Shown: piece by piece, positions 32,932 to 40,713 of the stretch | Numbering within the stretch: position 1 is the stretch's first letter | How the letters are laid out: the number at the start of each line of letters is the position of its first letter | Assembly (NCBI RefSeq): GCF_024054555.1 | Contig: NZ_JAMXLY010000029.1 | Coordinates: 1-40,713, forward strand | Origin: Segatella cerevisiae | Lineage (GTDB): Bacteria > Bacteroidota > Bacteroidia > Bacteroidales > Bacteroidaceae | Reading direction: 5' to 3' | DNA length: 40,713 nucleotides | Notes under the pieces: generated by a model | What the model was told of the DNA's origin: nothing | Database searches by the model: none | The model's input: only the letters and a program-made list of their open reading frames with translations | Made by a program: the position numbers and the translations under genes

Positions 32932-35094
32932 ATGGCAGCATTAGGAAAAATTAGATCTCGAGGTACCATTCTGATTATTATCATCGGATTTGGCCTCTTC
33001 GCTTTTATTGCCGAGGAACTATTCCGCTCTTGCGAAACGACCTCAAATGATCGTCGGCAACAAGTGGGTGAGGTATTGGGCGAGAAAATCAGCGTCAATG
33101 ACTTTCAGAAACTTGTGGATGATTATTCGGACGTCATTAAGATGCAACAGGGAACGGACAACATCCCTGACGACCAGATGAATCAGGTCAAGGATATGGT
33201 CTGGAATACTTATGTGCAGTCGCATATCGTGGAGAAAGAAGCCAAGAAACTCGGTCTTCGGGTTACTGATGGAGAGATGCAGAACATCCTCAACGAAGGC
33301 ACTAACCCCATGCTCCTCCAGACACCGTTCGTGAACCAGCAGACGGGACGCTTCGACGCTACCGCACTGCAGAAATTCTTGGCTGAATACAAGGCCAACC
33401 AGAATTCTCCTTCTGCTAACCCTCAAGAGCAGGAACAGTATGATAAGATTTACAAGTATTGGACATTCATTGAGAAAACGCTTCGTCAACAGGTCCTGGC
33501 CCAGAAATACCAGAGTCTGTTCGCCCACTGTTTCCTGTCCAATCCGGTAGAGGCCAAGATGGCTTTCAAGGAAGAAAATCAGGAGAGTTCCATCCAACTC
33601 GCCGCCTTCCCTTATGCTGACATCAATGACAGTCAAGTGAAGATCACCAGAGGCGATCTCGAAAAGAAATATGATGAGTTGAAATTGCGTTTCAAGCAAC
33701 CTGTAGAGAGTAGGGACATCAGTTATGTCGACTATCATGTCGTTGCTTCGCGTTCTGACCGCTCAACGCTCATGAACAGTATGAACGGCTACCAGAAACA
33801 ACTTGCTTCTGCCGCAGATCCGACTGACGTCGTCAGAAAGTCTGAGTCGACGATCCCTTATCTCGGCGTTCCGGCTCCCAAGGCTTTCTATCCTGCCGAT
33901 ATTGCAGCTGACTTGGATTCCATCAGCGTAGGTACAACCACGAAGGTGATGGAAAACAGACAGGACAATACGTTGAATATTTTGAAAGTGATGTCCAAGG
34001 CATCATTGCCTGACTCTGTACAATATCGTTCCATTCAGGTTATGGCAAGTACGCCTGCTGCATCTCGTGTGAAGGCTGACAGTATCATGAAGGCTCTCCA
34101 GAAAGGTGCTGATTTCGAGGCTTTGGCTAAGAAATCCGGTCAGACAGGCAATAAGATGTGGGTGACGAGCCAACAACTTATCGGGAGTATGGCACAGAGT
34201 GCTTCTGCTGACAACCGTAAGATGGTGACGGCCTTACAGTCGGGCCAGTTGAATGCTTATGCCAATATCTCATTGACTCAAGGTAATATCATCGTTCAGG
34301 TGACCGACCGTCAAGGCTTTAAGGACAATTATCAGGTGGCAGTCATCAAAAAGCCTATTGAGTTCTCGAAAGATACTTATCGCAATGCTTACAATAAATT
34401 CTCTGCTTTCGTGAGTGCGAACCAGACGGCAGGGGCTATTGCCAAGGATGCTGCCCATTATGGCTATAAGTTGCAGTCCTTCAAGGATCTGACAACAGCT
34501 ACCCATTATGTGGGGAATGTGCACTCTACCCGTGATGCCTTGAAATGGATTTTCGATGGTGGTACTCATGAGGGTGACGTCTCTCCGTTGTATGAGTGTG
34601 GGGACAATGACCATCTGATGGTTGTGATCCTCAATAAGATTCATCGTGTCGGCTATCGTGACCTCGATGATCCTCAGGTCATGGCTGTTGTCAAGGCTGA
34701 GGTCATGAAAGACAAGAAGGCTGCCATGATCATTGCCAAGCTGAAGGGTGTGAACAGTATCGCTGCTGCCAAAGCCAAAGGTGCTAAGGTCAGTGCGGTC
34801 AATCAGGTTACTTTTGCCGCACCGGTATTCGTCTCTGCGACAGGTGCCAGTGAACCGGCTCTGTCAGGTGCGGTCTATGCCACCGCTAAGGGCAAGTTCG
34901 TCGATCATCCTGTAAAGGGTGAGGCTGGAGTCTATCTCTTTGCGGTCGTGAACAAGACGATGCTTCCTGTCAAATTTGACGAGAAAACTGAAGAACAGAA
35001 ACTGCGCCAGAAGGAAATGCAGTATGCCAGCAACTTCATGCAGGAACTGTATCTGAACGCTCATGTTGTAGACAATAGATATTTGTTCTTCTAA
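32932..35094 (+). CDS. ppiD: PpiD-like peptidyl-prolyl isomerase / periplasmic chaperone
   Basis: It is a membrane-anchored folding factor that receives proteins leaving SecYEG. The single span is at about residues 12-27 (TILIIIIGFGLFAFIA). A SurA-like N-terminal chaperone helix region follows (VGEVLGEKISVNDFQKLVDDYSDVI ... NTYVQSHIVEKEAKKLGLRVTDGEMQNIL). A parvulin-like domain is at about 345-465 (PDSVQYRSIQVMAS ... RVKADSIMKALQKGADFEALAKKSGQT), where the usual catalytic pattern is poor, as in E. coli PpiD, so the isomerase activity may be weak. The length of 720 residues is normal for the Bacteroidetes type. It is the last gene of the lptC operon, followed by a strong terminator. Confidence 0.92.
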   Translation: MAALGKIRSRGTILIIIIGFGLFAFIAEELFRSCETTSNDRRQQVGEVLGEKISVNDFQKLVDDYSDVIKMQQGTDNIPDDQMNQVKDMVWNTYVQSHIVEKEAKKLGLRVTDGEMQNILNEGTNPMLLQTPFVNQQTGRFDATALQKFLAEYKANQNSPSANPQEQEQYDKIYKYWTFIEKTLRQQVLAQKYQSLFAHCFLSNPVEAKMAFKEENQESSIQLAAFPYADINDSQVKITRGDLEKKYDELKLRFKQPVESRDISYVDYHVVASRSDRSTLMNSMNGYQKQLASAADPTDVVRKSESTIPYLGVPAPKAFYPADIAADLDSISVGTTTKVMENRQDNTLNILKVMSKASLPDSVQYRSIQVMASTPAASRVKADSIMKALQKGADFEALAKKSGQTGNKMWVTSQQLIGSMAQSASADNRKMVTALQSGQLNAYANISLTQGNIIVQVTDRQGFKDNYQVAVIKKPIEFSKDTYRNAYNKFSAFVSANQTAGAIAKDAAHYGYKLQSFKDLTTATHYVGNVHSTRDALKWIFDGGTHEGDVSPLYECGDNDHLMVVILNKIHRVGYRDLDDPQVMAVVKAEVMKDKKAAMIIAKLKGVNSIAAAKAKGAKVSAVNQVTFAAPVFVSATGASEPALSGAVYATAKGKFVDHPVKGEAGVYLFAVVNKTMLPVKFDEKTEEQKLRQKEMQYASNFMQELYLNAHVVDNRYLFF

Positions 35095-35129
35095 TATGCT
35101 ATAACTCCTCCTTTTAAGGAGGACAATAA

Positions 35130-35165
35130 AGCCCGGAACTTCATGCAGGAGTTCCGGGCTTTTTC
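35130..35165 (+). terminator. Terminator of the lptC-ppiD operon
   Basis: AGCCCGGAACT (35130-35140) and AGTTCCGGGCT (35150-35160) form an 11-base perfect stem followed by five T. It lies 36 bases past the ppiD stop. A smaller CCTCCT/AGGAGG hairpin is at 35107-35122. Confidence 0.92.
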
Positions 35166-35225
35166 GTGTCCGATAAGTGTAGCCGTTTTGATATGATACC
35201 GTTTCTTTATCCGGAGGAGACTCTC

Positions 35226-35822
35226 TTATAAAGTCTTTTGGATCTTTTCGATATAGTCTAGGATTTCATCGCGTCCGGTTTTGTCCAGACTGCTCGTAAT
35301 GAAGTAGGGAGGTGTCTCTTCCCAGGTATCTTTCAGGCCATCCATCCATTTTTTGACATTCTCCCTAACTTTGTTCTTGCCGATTTTGTCAGCCTTCGTG
35401 AAGATGATGGAGAAGGGGATGCTGTTCTCGCCGAGCCAGTCGACAAACTGGCGGTCAATGGCGTGTTGCTCGTGCCTGATATCAATCAGGACAAACACAT
35501 TGACGAGTTGTTCGCGCTTCAGGATATACTCAGTGATCATGTGGTCGAGTTTCATCTTCTCCGTCTTCGAACGCTTGGCAAACCCATATCCCGGGAGGTC
35601 CACGAGATACCAACTGTCATTGATGATGAAGTGGTTGATCAGTAAGGTCTTTCCTGGAGTGGAGGAAGTCTTTGCCAGTCCCTTGTGTGCGCAGAGCATG
35701 TTGATGAGACTGGACTTTCCCACGTTACTTCGCCCGATAAAGGCGTATTCTGGTTGATGGTCTTTAGGACACAATTCTACACTGGGTGCAGAGATCGTGA
35801 ATTCCGACTTTTCTATTTTCAT
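35226..35822 (-). CDS. engB: Ribosome biogenesis GTPase EngB/YihA
   Basis: It is a small GTPase needed for late assembly of the 50S subunit. Length 198 residues, standard. Motifs in order: GRSNVGKSS at 30-38 (G1), TPGKT (G2), [10 protein letters not shown] (G3), TKADKIG (G4) and the ITSS (G5) before the C-terminal helix. It is monocistronic and convergent with ppiD. A -7 element lies 34 bases upstream. The gene is often called ysxC in Gram-positives. Confidence 0.97.
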   Translation of the reverse strand: MKIEKSEFTISAPSVELCPKDHQPEYAFIGRSNVGKSSLINMLCAHKGLAKTSSTPGKTLLINHFIINDSWYLVDLPGYGFAKRSKTEKMKLDHMITEYILKREQLVNVFVLIDIRHEQHAIDRQFVDWLGENSIPFSIIFTKADKIGKNKVRENVKKWMDGLKDTWEETPPYFITSSLDKTGRDEILDYIEKIQKTL

Positions 35823-35855
35823 AAAATTTTCTTGTAATGAATGGTTGGTTCAGCA

Positions 35856-35863
35856 CAAAGGTA
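35856..35863 (-). promoter_or_regulatory. Promoter -7 element of engB
   Basis: On the minus strand TACCTTTG (35863-35856) matches the consensus, 34 bases before the ATG at 35822. The -33 region is weak. Confidence 0.55.
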
Positions 35864-35969
35864 AGAAAAAAAACCGGAATAACTTCCTTATAGGCTTGTT
35901 CATGAGGCGATAAACAGTAGGAGGGTTAATAAAATTTGTAAAAAGGGCTTCTTTTCGACTTGAAAATAT

Positions 35970-35977
35970 TATCTTTG
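35970..35977 (+). promoter_or_regulatory. Promoter -7 element of oxidoreductase operon
   Basis: TATCTTTG matches the -7 consensus; the ATG at 35999 is 21 bases downstream. No TTG stands at the preferred distance. Confidence 0.55.
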
Positions 35978-35998
35978 CATTATTAAGATGTACCTGAT

Positions 35999-36982
35999 AT
36001 GAAAGAGATTAGCTGGGGATTTATTGGTTGTGGAGAGGTGACTGAGAAGAAGTCCGGACCTGCCTTTAATGATGTCCAAGGCTCGCATGTGGAAGCTGTC
36101 ATGTGCCGTTCTAAGGAACAGGCGCGCTTCTATGCTGAGCGTCACCGTATTCCGAAATGGTATACGGATGCGCAGGAACTGATAGATGATCCTGCAGTGA
36201 ATGCCATCTATATTGCCACGCCTCCTTCCAGCCATGTCACCTATGCTATTATGGCGATGCGGGCGGGGAAACCTTGCTATGTGGAGAAACCTCTGGCATC
36301 CCGCTATGCTGACTGTACCCGTGTCAATCGGATTAGTCAGGAGACGGGGGTCCCTTGCTTCGTGGCTTATTATCGTCGCTATCTGCCTTATTTCAGGAAA
36401 GTGAAGTCTCTGATCGAAAATCAGGCGATCGGCAAACCCGTCAACGTGCTGCTGCGCTTCTCAGTGCCTCCACGTGGTTTGGATTACCAGTCCCAGGGTA
36501 AACTGTCGTGGAGGCTGAATCCTGACATCTCAGGCGGCGGGTATTTCTATGACCTTGCGCCTCATCAGTTTGACCTGCTTCAAGATCTCTTCGGTGTAAT
36601 CACACGTGCCCACGGCTACCCTGCCAATGTCGCCCGCCTCTATGAGGCTGAGGATACCATCTCGGCCTGCTTTTATTTCGAGAGCGGCATTCCGGGGAGT
36701 GGGAGTTGGTGCTTTGTAGGGCACGAGAGTGCCAGGGAGGATCGTATCGAGATTATCGGCACAAAAGGCACGCTGTCTTTTTCGGTGTTCAACTATGATC
36801 CTATCAAACTCATTACCAGTGATGGCAGCAGGAGTATTGTCGTTCCTAATCCGCCTTATGTCCAGTTGCCGATCATCAAGTCTGTCATCGAGGATCTTCA
36901 GGGGATAGGCAACTGTACCTGTACGAGTGTCTCGGCAACCCCTACTAACTGGGTCTTGGATCGTATTCTCTGGAAAAATTGA
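35999..36982 (+). CDS. Gfo/Idh/MocA-family NAD(P)-dependent oxidoreductase
   Basis: The N-terminal Rossmann domain has the dinucleotide loop GFIGCGEV near residue 7-14. The family motif EKPLA in YVEKPLASR holds the conserved Lys. The C-terminal half has GGGYFYDLAPHQFDLLQDLFG, with the Asp and His usual at the active site. At 327 residues it matches sugar dehydrogenases, e.g. glucose-fructose or inositol types, but the substrate cannot be read from sequence. It is followed 18 bases later by a DUF4421 gene, so it may act in envelope sugar metabolism. Confidence 0.9.
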   Translation: MKEISWGFIGCGEVTEKKSGPAFNDVQGSHVEAVMCRSKEQARFYAERHRIPKWYTDAQELIDDPAVNAIYIATPPSSHVTYAIMAMRAGKPCYVEKPLASRYADCTRVNRISQETGVPCFVAYYRRYLPYFRKVKSLIENQAIGKPVNVLLRFSVPPRGLDYQSQGKLSWRLNPDISGGGYFYDLAPHQFDLLQDLFGVITRAHGYPANVARLYEAEDTISACFYFESGIPGSGSWCFVGHESAREDRIEIIGTKGTLSFSVFNYDPIKLITSDGSRSIVVPNPPYVQLPIIKSVIEDLQGIGNCTCTSVSATPTNWVLDRILWKN

Positions 36983-37000
36983 TCTTTAATTTATTGCGCG

Positions 37001-38182
37001 TTGTTCCGTTTACGAAGATATTTGTTTTTGGCGTTAGCCCTCGTCGCTCTTTCCTGTTTCGGCAGGCAGAGAGAAGATTTGCCGGTGCTTTCTGATAGAT
37101 CTGAGCATGCGTTTCATTCAGATGGTTCTCAGACTCCTACAGACAGTCTTTTCGCAATGCGGGATAGCATACAGAAACCTGAACGCAGAGGATTTTTCCA
37201 GCGGATTGCACATGGACTGGGCAAGATCGTCCATAGTTTCAATAATTACGATCATTCCTATATCGAGCCTCAACGTTATAATTTCACAGTGATGCTCCAG
37301 AATACTAATTCCTATGAAGGGTATACCTTGACTACTGCATCTGATAAACGGGTGACCTTGGCACCGGAAAATTCTTATCGGATGGGACCGTATGTGGGTT
37401 GGCAGTGGATATTTCTGGGTTATACTATAGACTTGGCGCATATCAGTGCCAGCAAGAATGACAAGAACAGGAAAGAATTTGACCTGAGCATCTACAGTAA
37501 CATGATTGGTATCGACCTGCTTTGGAAGAAAACTGGTAATAATTATAAGATTCGCTCCTTAAGTATTGGAAATCATGTTGACACAAGTCCTCTGATCAAT
37601 CAGGATTTTGGTGGGTTCAATTCCTGTATCAGGTCAATCAACGTCTATTACATCTTTAACCATCACCATTTCTCTTATCCTGCGGCTTACAGCCAAAGCA
37701 CGATACAGAAGAAGAGTGTCGGCAGTTTTCTGCTGGGATTAGGTTATCTGAACCATAAGATCGACATGGATTGGGCGCAGATGAATGAGATGGTCGAGAC
37801 TAATCTGGGAATCAAGAATGTGTTTACCCAGGACAGCACTTCTCGAGGAAATGTGCATTATACAGACTGGAATGTGAGTTGTGGATACGGCTACAACTGG
37901 GTATTTGCGAAGAACTGGCTGCTGAATGTTAGTCTTTCAGCTGCCGTCGCCTATAATCATACTGAAGGTAACGAGAAGCATGATTACTTCAAGTTCAGGG
38001 ATTTCAGTATCCATAATTTCAATCTGAACGGGATAGGTAGATTCGGAATGGTGTGGAACAACATGCGCTGGTATTTCGGTACAAGCGCAATTTTCAATTC
38101 GTATAATTATAAGAAGAACCGGTTCTCTGTGAATAATTATTTCGGTTCATTTAATGTCTATGTAGGATTTAATTTTGGATAA
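37001..38182 (+). CDS. DUF4421-like outer-surface protein
   Basis: The protein has 393 residues. The N-terminus is a signal sequence (FRLRRYLFLALALVALSC) whose Cys could be a lipobox. The rest is mostly beta-strand with alternating aromatics: RMGPYVGWQWIFLGYTIDLAH, EFDLSIYSNMIGIDLLWKKTG, VGSFLLGLGYLNHKIDM and SFNVYVGFNFG at the end, as expected of a barrel of the DUF4421 family. The start is a TTG at 37001, because an in-frame stop lies just upstream (the stop of the preceding gene) and no ATG occurs before Met53. Its stop is 4 bases before the next start. Confidence 0.8.
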   Translation: MFRLRRYLFLALALVALSCFGRQREDLPVLSDRSEHAFHSDGSQTPTDSLFAMRDSIQKPERRGFFQRIAHGLGKIVHSFNNYDHSYIEPQRYNFTVMLQNTNSYEGYTLTTASDKRVTLAPENSYRMGPYVGWQWIFLGYTIDLAHISASKNDKNRKEFDLSIYSNMIGIDLLWKKTGNNYKIRSLSIGNHVDTSPLINQDFGGFNSCIRSINVYYIFNHHHFSYPAAYSQSTIQKKSVGSFLLGLGYLNHKIDMDWAQMNEMVETNLGIKNVFTQDSTSRGNVHYTDWNVSCGYGYNWVFAKNWLLNVSLSAAVAYNHTEGNEKHDYFKFRDFSIHNFNLNGIGRFGMVWNNMRWYFGTSAIFNSYNYKKNRFSVNNYFGSFNVYVGFNFG

Positions 38183-38186
38183 GGAT

Positions 38187-39041
38187 ATGAAGAAACTCTT
38201 AGGTGTGATTCTGTTCTTGATCTTGCCTTTTACGGCCTTTGCCCAAGGCACGAGTTATACGACTGCTGACCGGACCAAGATCACTAAATGGCTGCAGGAA
38301 GCTGCGGCATTGAAGAAAAAGCCTGCTGACTGGATGCTCTATTTCGGCAGGAAATTCATTGGCATCCCTTATGTCAGCGGAACACTCGACCGCAATACAC
38401 AGGAAAAACTTGTTGTCAATGTACGGGAAGTGGACTGTACTACTTTCGTCGAAGAAGCTGCCGCACTTGCTTTATGTGCCCAGTCGCATCGATACGACTT
38501 CTCCTCTTTCTGTTCCCGGTTGGCACAATTACGCTATATTGGCGGGAAAGTCGCTTTCCTGAACCGCAAGCATTATTTCACAGTTTGGATCAACGAGAAT
38601 GTCAAGTCAGGTCTGGTGACAGACATCCAGGGGCCTGTTCCTCCTTTCTCTGCTCTTCAGAGGATCAAGGTAGGGTATATGTCTACTCATTGGCGCAGTT
38701 ACCATATGCTCAGTGTCCATCCTAGTTGGGTGAAAGGTATCCGAAGTATGGAGTCGGGTATCAATGGGAAAGTTTACAGGTATATCCCCAAACAGCGGCT
38801 CAGCGACAGTGCGCTCCTCCGCAAGGCGGTGAAAAATGGTGATATTCTGGCTCTCGTAACAAACAAGTCAGGCCTAGATATTGCTCACATCGGCATTGCT
38901 GCATGGGGTGAAGATGGTGCCTTGCACCTTCTGAATGCCTCAAGCATCCATCATAAGGTAGTTGAGGAGTCGATGACCTTGGCTGCATATATGAGTCATC
39001 ATCCTACCCAGATTGGCATCCGGGTATGCCGGTTGAGATAG
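38187..39041 (+). CDS. DUF1460-family amidase-like (NlpC/P60-fold) hydrolase
   Basis: This is a secreted protein of 284 residues. The signal peptide MKKLLGVILFLILPFTAFAQ ends near residue 20. The mature domain has the Cys-His pair of this fold: Cys84 in VDCTTFVEE and His234 in DIAHIGIAAW. DUF1460 proteins are structurally characterised relatives of peptidoglycan N-acetylmuramoyl-L-alanine amidases. Expected activity is cleavage of murein or stem-peptide fragments in the periplasm. The ATG at 38187 was taken rather than a TTG four codons earlier. It is the last gene of the oxidoreductase operon. Confidence 0.88.
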   Translation: MKKLLGVILFLILPFTAFAQGTSYTTADRTKITKWLQEAAALKKKPADWMLYFGRKFIGIPYVSGTLDRNTQEKLVVNVREVDCTTFVEEAAALALCAQSHRYDFSSFCSRLAQLRYIGGKVAFLNRKHYFTVWINENVKSGLVTDIQGPVPPFSALQRIKVGYMSTHWRSYHMLSVHPSWVKGIRSMESGINGKVYRYIPKQRLSDSALLRKAVKNGDILALVTNKSGLDIAHIGIAAWGEDGALHLLNASSIHHKVVEESMTLAAYMSHHPTQIGIRVCRLR

Positions 39042-39698
39042 ATGTCTGACTAATTTCGGGAAAAGGTACTCTTTTATTCTGCTGTAATCCTCCTCACTTC
39101 TCGTCTTGGGGGAAATGCCCTTGGTAAGGTATACTATTATTTGCCCTTGCCTTTCCTTTCTATAGTGGCAGACAAAAGATTTTTGCCCGGAGACGTTCTT
39201 TACTCTGTTTTGTGAAGGGTTAAGTGTATGCCATTCTGTTTTTGTTCCTTTAAAGCAACCCTTCATGCAGATCATAAGAAAAGTGCTGCTGGAGTTTTTC
39301 ATATTTTGGGAGCTAATTCTGCATTGTTTTGTATCTGAATTGATTCGGTTGCGTGTTGTTGATGGATTTCTGATTAGGCAGGTCTTGGTGTTCTGTGACC
39401 AAAGAGAAGGTATCAGAAAGTTGATAGATCGGAGAGAATAAGTGGGGTTTAGGTTATGCTCATAAAATAAAACAGGCTCTCAGAAAACAGATTTCCGTTA
39501 ATTTCTTATTTACTATAGTAGACTAAGTCTGTTTGACATTGACTTGTATCAAAGCATTAATTGTGACAATGAATAATGCACGGACTTTGTGATATATTGT
39601 CAATGTCGTTGAGGAAATGTGATTCGAGGAGAAATGGACAATGGAATGTGATACCCCGGATTCCTTGTACAAAGGCAATACATAAAGACGTTTAAACT
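39042..39698. other. Noncoding gap with inverted repeats
   Basis: No gene is supported in these 657 bases. TGAAGGGTT at 39213-39221 is complementary to AACCCTTCA at 39257-39265. GACATTGAC at 39534-39542 is complementary to GTCAATGTC at 39598-39606, flanking a hairpin of GCATTA/TAATGC near 39555-39579. A 120-codon minus-strand frame spans 38940-39302, but it runs into the preceding gene and has no recognisable content. The base composition is more AT-rich than in neighbouring genes, consistent with an old insertion site. Confidence 0.5.
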
Positions 39699-40592
39699 AT
39701 GGATTTAAGAGAAGAGAACAGAGGTGGATACATCATTTCCCCGAAGATGAAGAGGGTGTGGAATATCCAGATGACCATGGCAGCGAAGTTGCTGGAGGTT
39801 TGCAAAAAGCACCATCTCCGAGTTTGGGCTGATGGCGGGACCTTATTGGGGCTTATACGCCATCACGGTTATATTCCCTGGGATGATGATATGGATTTCT
39901 TGATGATACGAGAGGATTATGATCAACTTGTCAAAATCAGTCAGACTGAGTTCAGACATCCGTTTTTTTTCCAATCGGCGTATTCGGATATTAATTATTA
40001 TCGGGGACATGCCCAACTCCGATATGATGGGACGACAGCCATATTGCCTTGTGACATCAACCAAAAGTTTCATCAGGGTATATTTATAGACATATTTGTT
40101 TATGACCACATGCCAGATGTAGAAGACAGTGATTGGAAGCGCAGACTTGAAACGGCTGATGATATTGGGAGACGTTTGGATAAATATTGTTATCGGCAGA
40201 TGTCGCCCGGTCTCTCGAATTTATCCAGGAATTTGAGTCTTTTGAACACCCGGGTTTTTCTGACAAAGAAAAAGCGGAATCACATGTTTACCCTTTATAA
40301 TGACCTCTTCCGCTATTATGATTCTGAAGATTGCAAACGAATAAGTAGTCCGTGTTTCAGCAGGAAGACGCTTAAGACTTCAATTAAAGATCTTTCTTGG
40401 TATAGACAAACGATAATGATACCTTTTGAAGATATGGAACTGCCTGCACCGATTGACTACAAGAAAATTTTAAGGGGACAATATGGAGACAATTACATGA
40501 CTCCGATTATGATATCCTCCCAGCATGGGGGATTTCAGGTCCTTGATCCGGACAAACCCTATACAGATTATCTTCCTGAACTGAGGGTATAA
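39699..40592 (+). CDS. LicD-family phosphotransferase
   Basis: The protein has 297 residues, no signal peptide. The nucleotidyltransferase-type motif is intact: DGGTLLGLIRHHGYIPWDDDMD from residue 45 to 66, with the two catalytic Asp in DDDMD. Relatives include LicD, which transfers phosphorylcholine to surface glycans, and other nucleotidyltransferase-fold sugar modifiers; in Bacteroidetes they are found in capsule and glycan loci. It has no other glycan genes beside it in the window. The stop codon at 40590-40592 lies only a few bases from an IS3 element end, so the extreme C-terminus may have been altered by insertion; the sequence ends DYLPELRV. Confidence 0.85.
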   Translation: MDLREENRGGYIISPKMKRVWNIQMTMAAKLLEVCKKHHLRVWADGGTLLGLIRHHGYIPWDDDMDFLMIREDYDQLVKISQTEFRHPFFFQSAYSDINYYRGHAQLRYDGTTAILPCDINQKFHQGIFIDIFVYDHMPDVEDSDWKRRLETADDIGRRLDKYCYRQMSPGLSNLSRNLSLLNTRVFLTKKKRNHMFTLYNDLFRYYDSEDCKRISSPCFSRKTLKTSIKDLSWYRQTIMIPFEDMELPAPIDYKKILRGQYGDNYMTPIMISSQHGGFQVLDPDKPYTDYLPELRV

Positions 40593-40713
40593 TACTCCCC
40601 AATTTTAGTACAGGTGCTAAAGTTAAAGAATATTGTTTATCTTTGCACTAAGTAAGAAAGGAACAGAAATGGGAAGAAGAAGTAAGTTTGAACCAAGTTT
40701 TAAGGCAAAGGTA
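40593..40713 (+). mobile_element. IS3-family insertion sequence, left end (partial)
   Basis: The stretch from about 40590 begins with TACTCCCCAATTTTAGTAC, a sequence of the type found at IS3-family ends. A promoter-like TATCTTTG follows at 40638-40645 and a transposase start at 40669. The element continues beyond the window, so its other end and target duplication cannot be checked. Confidence 0.75.
40669..40713 (+). CDS. IS3-family transposase OrfA (N-terminal 15 codons, truncated by window)
   Basis: The visible residues MGRRSKFEPSFKAKV match the start of the IS3-family OrfA, a helix-turn-helix DNA-binding subunit (the common pattern being SKFxxxFKAKVxLEA). AAGAAAGGA, a good ribosome site, is just upstream. 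The gene runs off the window end. Confidence 0.8.
   Translation, partial: MGRRSKFEPSFKAKV

Noticed and set aside
38940..39302. Minus-strand frame of 120 codons at the 3' end of the DUF1460 gene
   Set aside because: It overlaps the real gene by about 100 bases, has no plausible start context, and its sequence has no family features; probably a chance frame.

Overview
This window reads as chromosomal core DNA of a member of the Bacteroidetes, order Bacteroidales, most likely Prevotellaceae or a close relative. The evidence is the gene content: a eukaryote-like GT3 glycogen synthase, a FeoA-FeoB fusion with its small Cys-rich partner, gldE beside ssb, a lipidated TamA-like barrel, an Lnb/DUF4105 protein, and an LptC-CBS-PpiD gene order. 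Many starts are also preceded by the Bacteroidetes sigma-factor promoter pattern TTTG-N19/20-TAnnTTTG. Genus is inferred, not shown.

Layout. 1-190: 5S rRNA, the tail of an rRNA operon, with its terminator. 191-6512: a secreted orphan protein, divergent from a two-gene glycogen operon (GT3 synthase, GT35 phosphorylase), then prs (PRPP synthase) on the opposite strand. 6766-8447: nspC (polyamine synthesis) and a tRNA cluster Gly-Leu-Leu-Gly with its own promoter. 8478-11472: an operon of a conserved unknown protein, ssb, gldE and a phosphopantetheinyl transferase. 11838-15341: a secreted orphan, then a minus-strand operon of a SpoU-type rRNA methyltransferase, a six-span membrane protein and bifunctional hisB. 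15553-20026: a TamL-like outer membrane lipoprotein barrel, a convergent lipoprotein gene that overlaps its 3' end, and two tandem metallo-beta-lactamase-fold paralogues.

20027-29329 is mainly minus strand. It holds a noncoding stretch with nested inverted repeats, tRNA-Cys with its own promoter, the iron pair feoB plus FeoB-associated protein, and an envelope cluster of lnb, an unrecognised 135-residue protein, secA and an orphan ABC ATPase. 29485-35094 is an envelope operon: an outer-membrane barrel, lptC, a CBS/CNNM membrane protein and a ppiD-like chaperone. 35226-40713: engB, then Gfo/Idh/MocA oxidoreductase, DUF4421 protein and DUF1460 peptidase, a 650-base gap with inverted repeats, a LicD-family transferase, and the first 15 codons of an IS3-family transposase at the window edge.

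Taken together, about half of the genes serve envelope building (lipoprotein N-acylation, Sec export, LPS export, outer membrane protein folding, barrel assembly, peptidoglycan cleavage); the rest are housekeeping. I see no prophage, CRISPR array, restriction system or obvious defence island. The least explained elements are the 27685-28092 gene between lnb and secA, the tandem metallo-hydrolases, the conserved gene before ssb, and the inverted-repeat stretch at 20332-20389.
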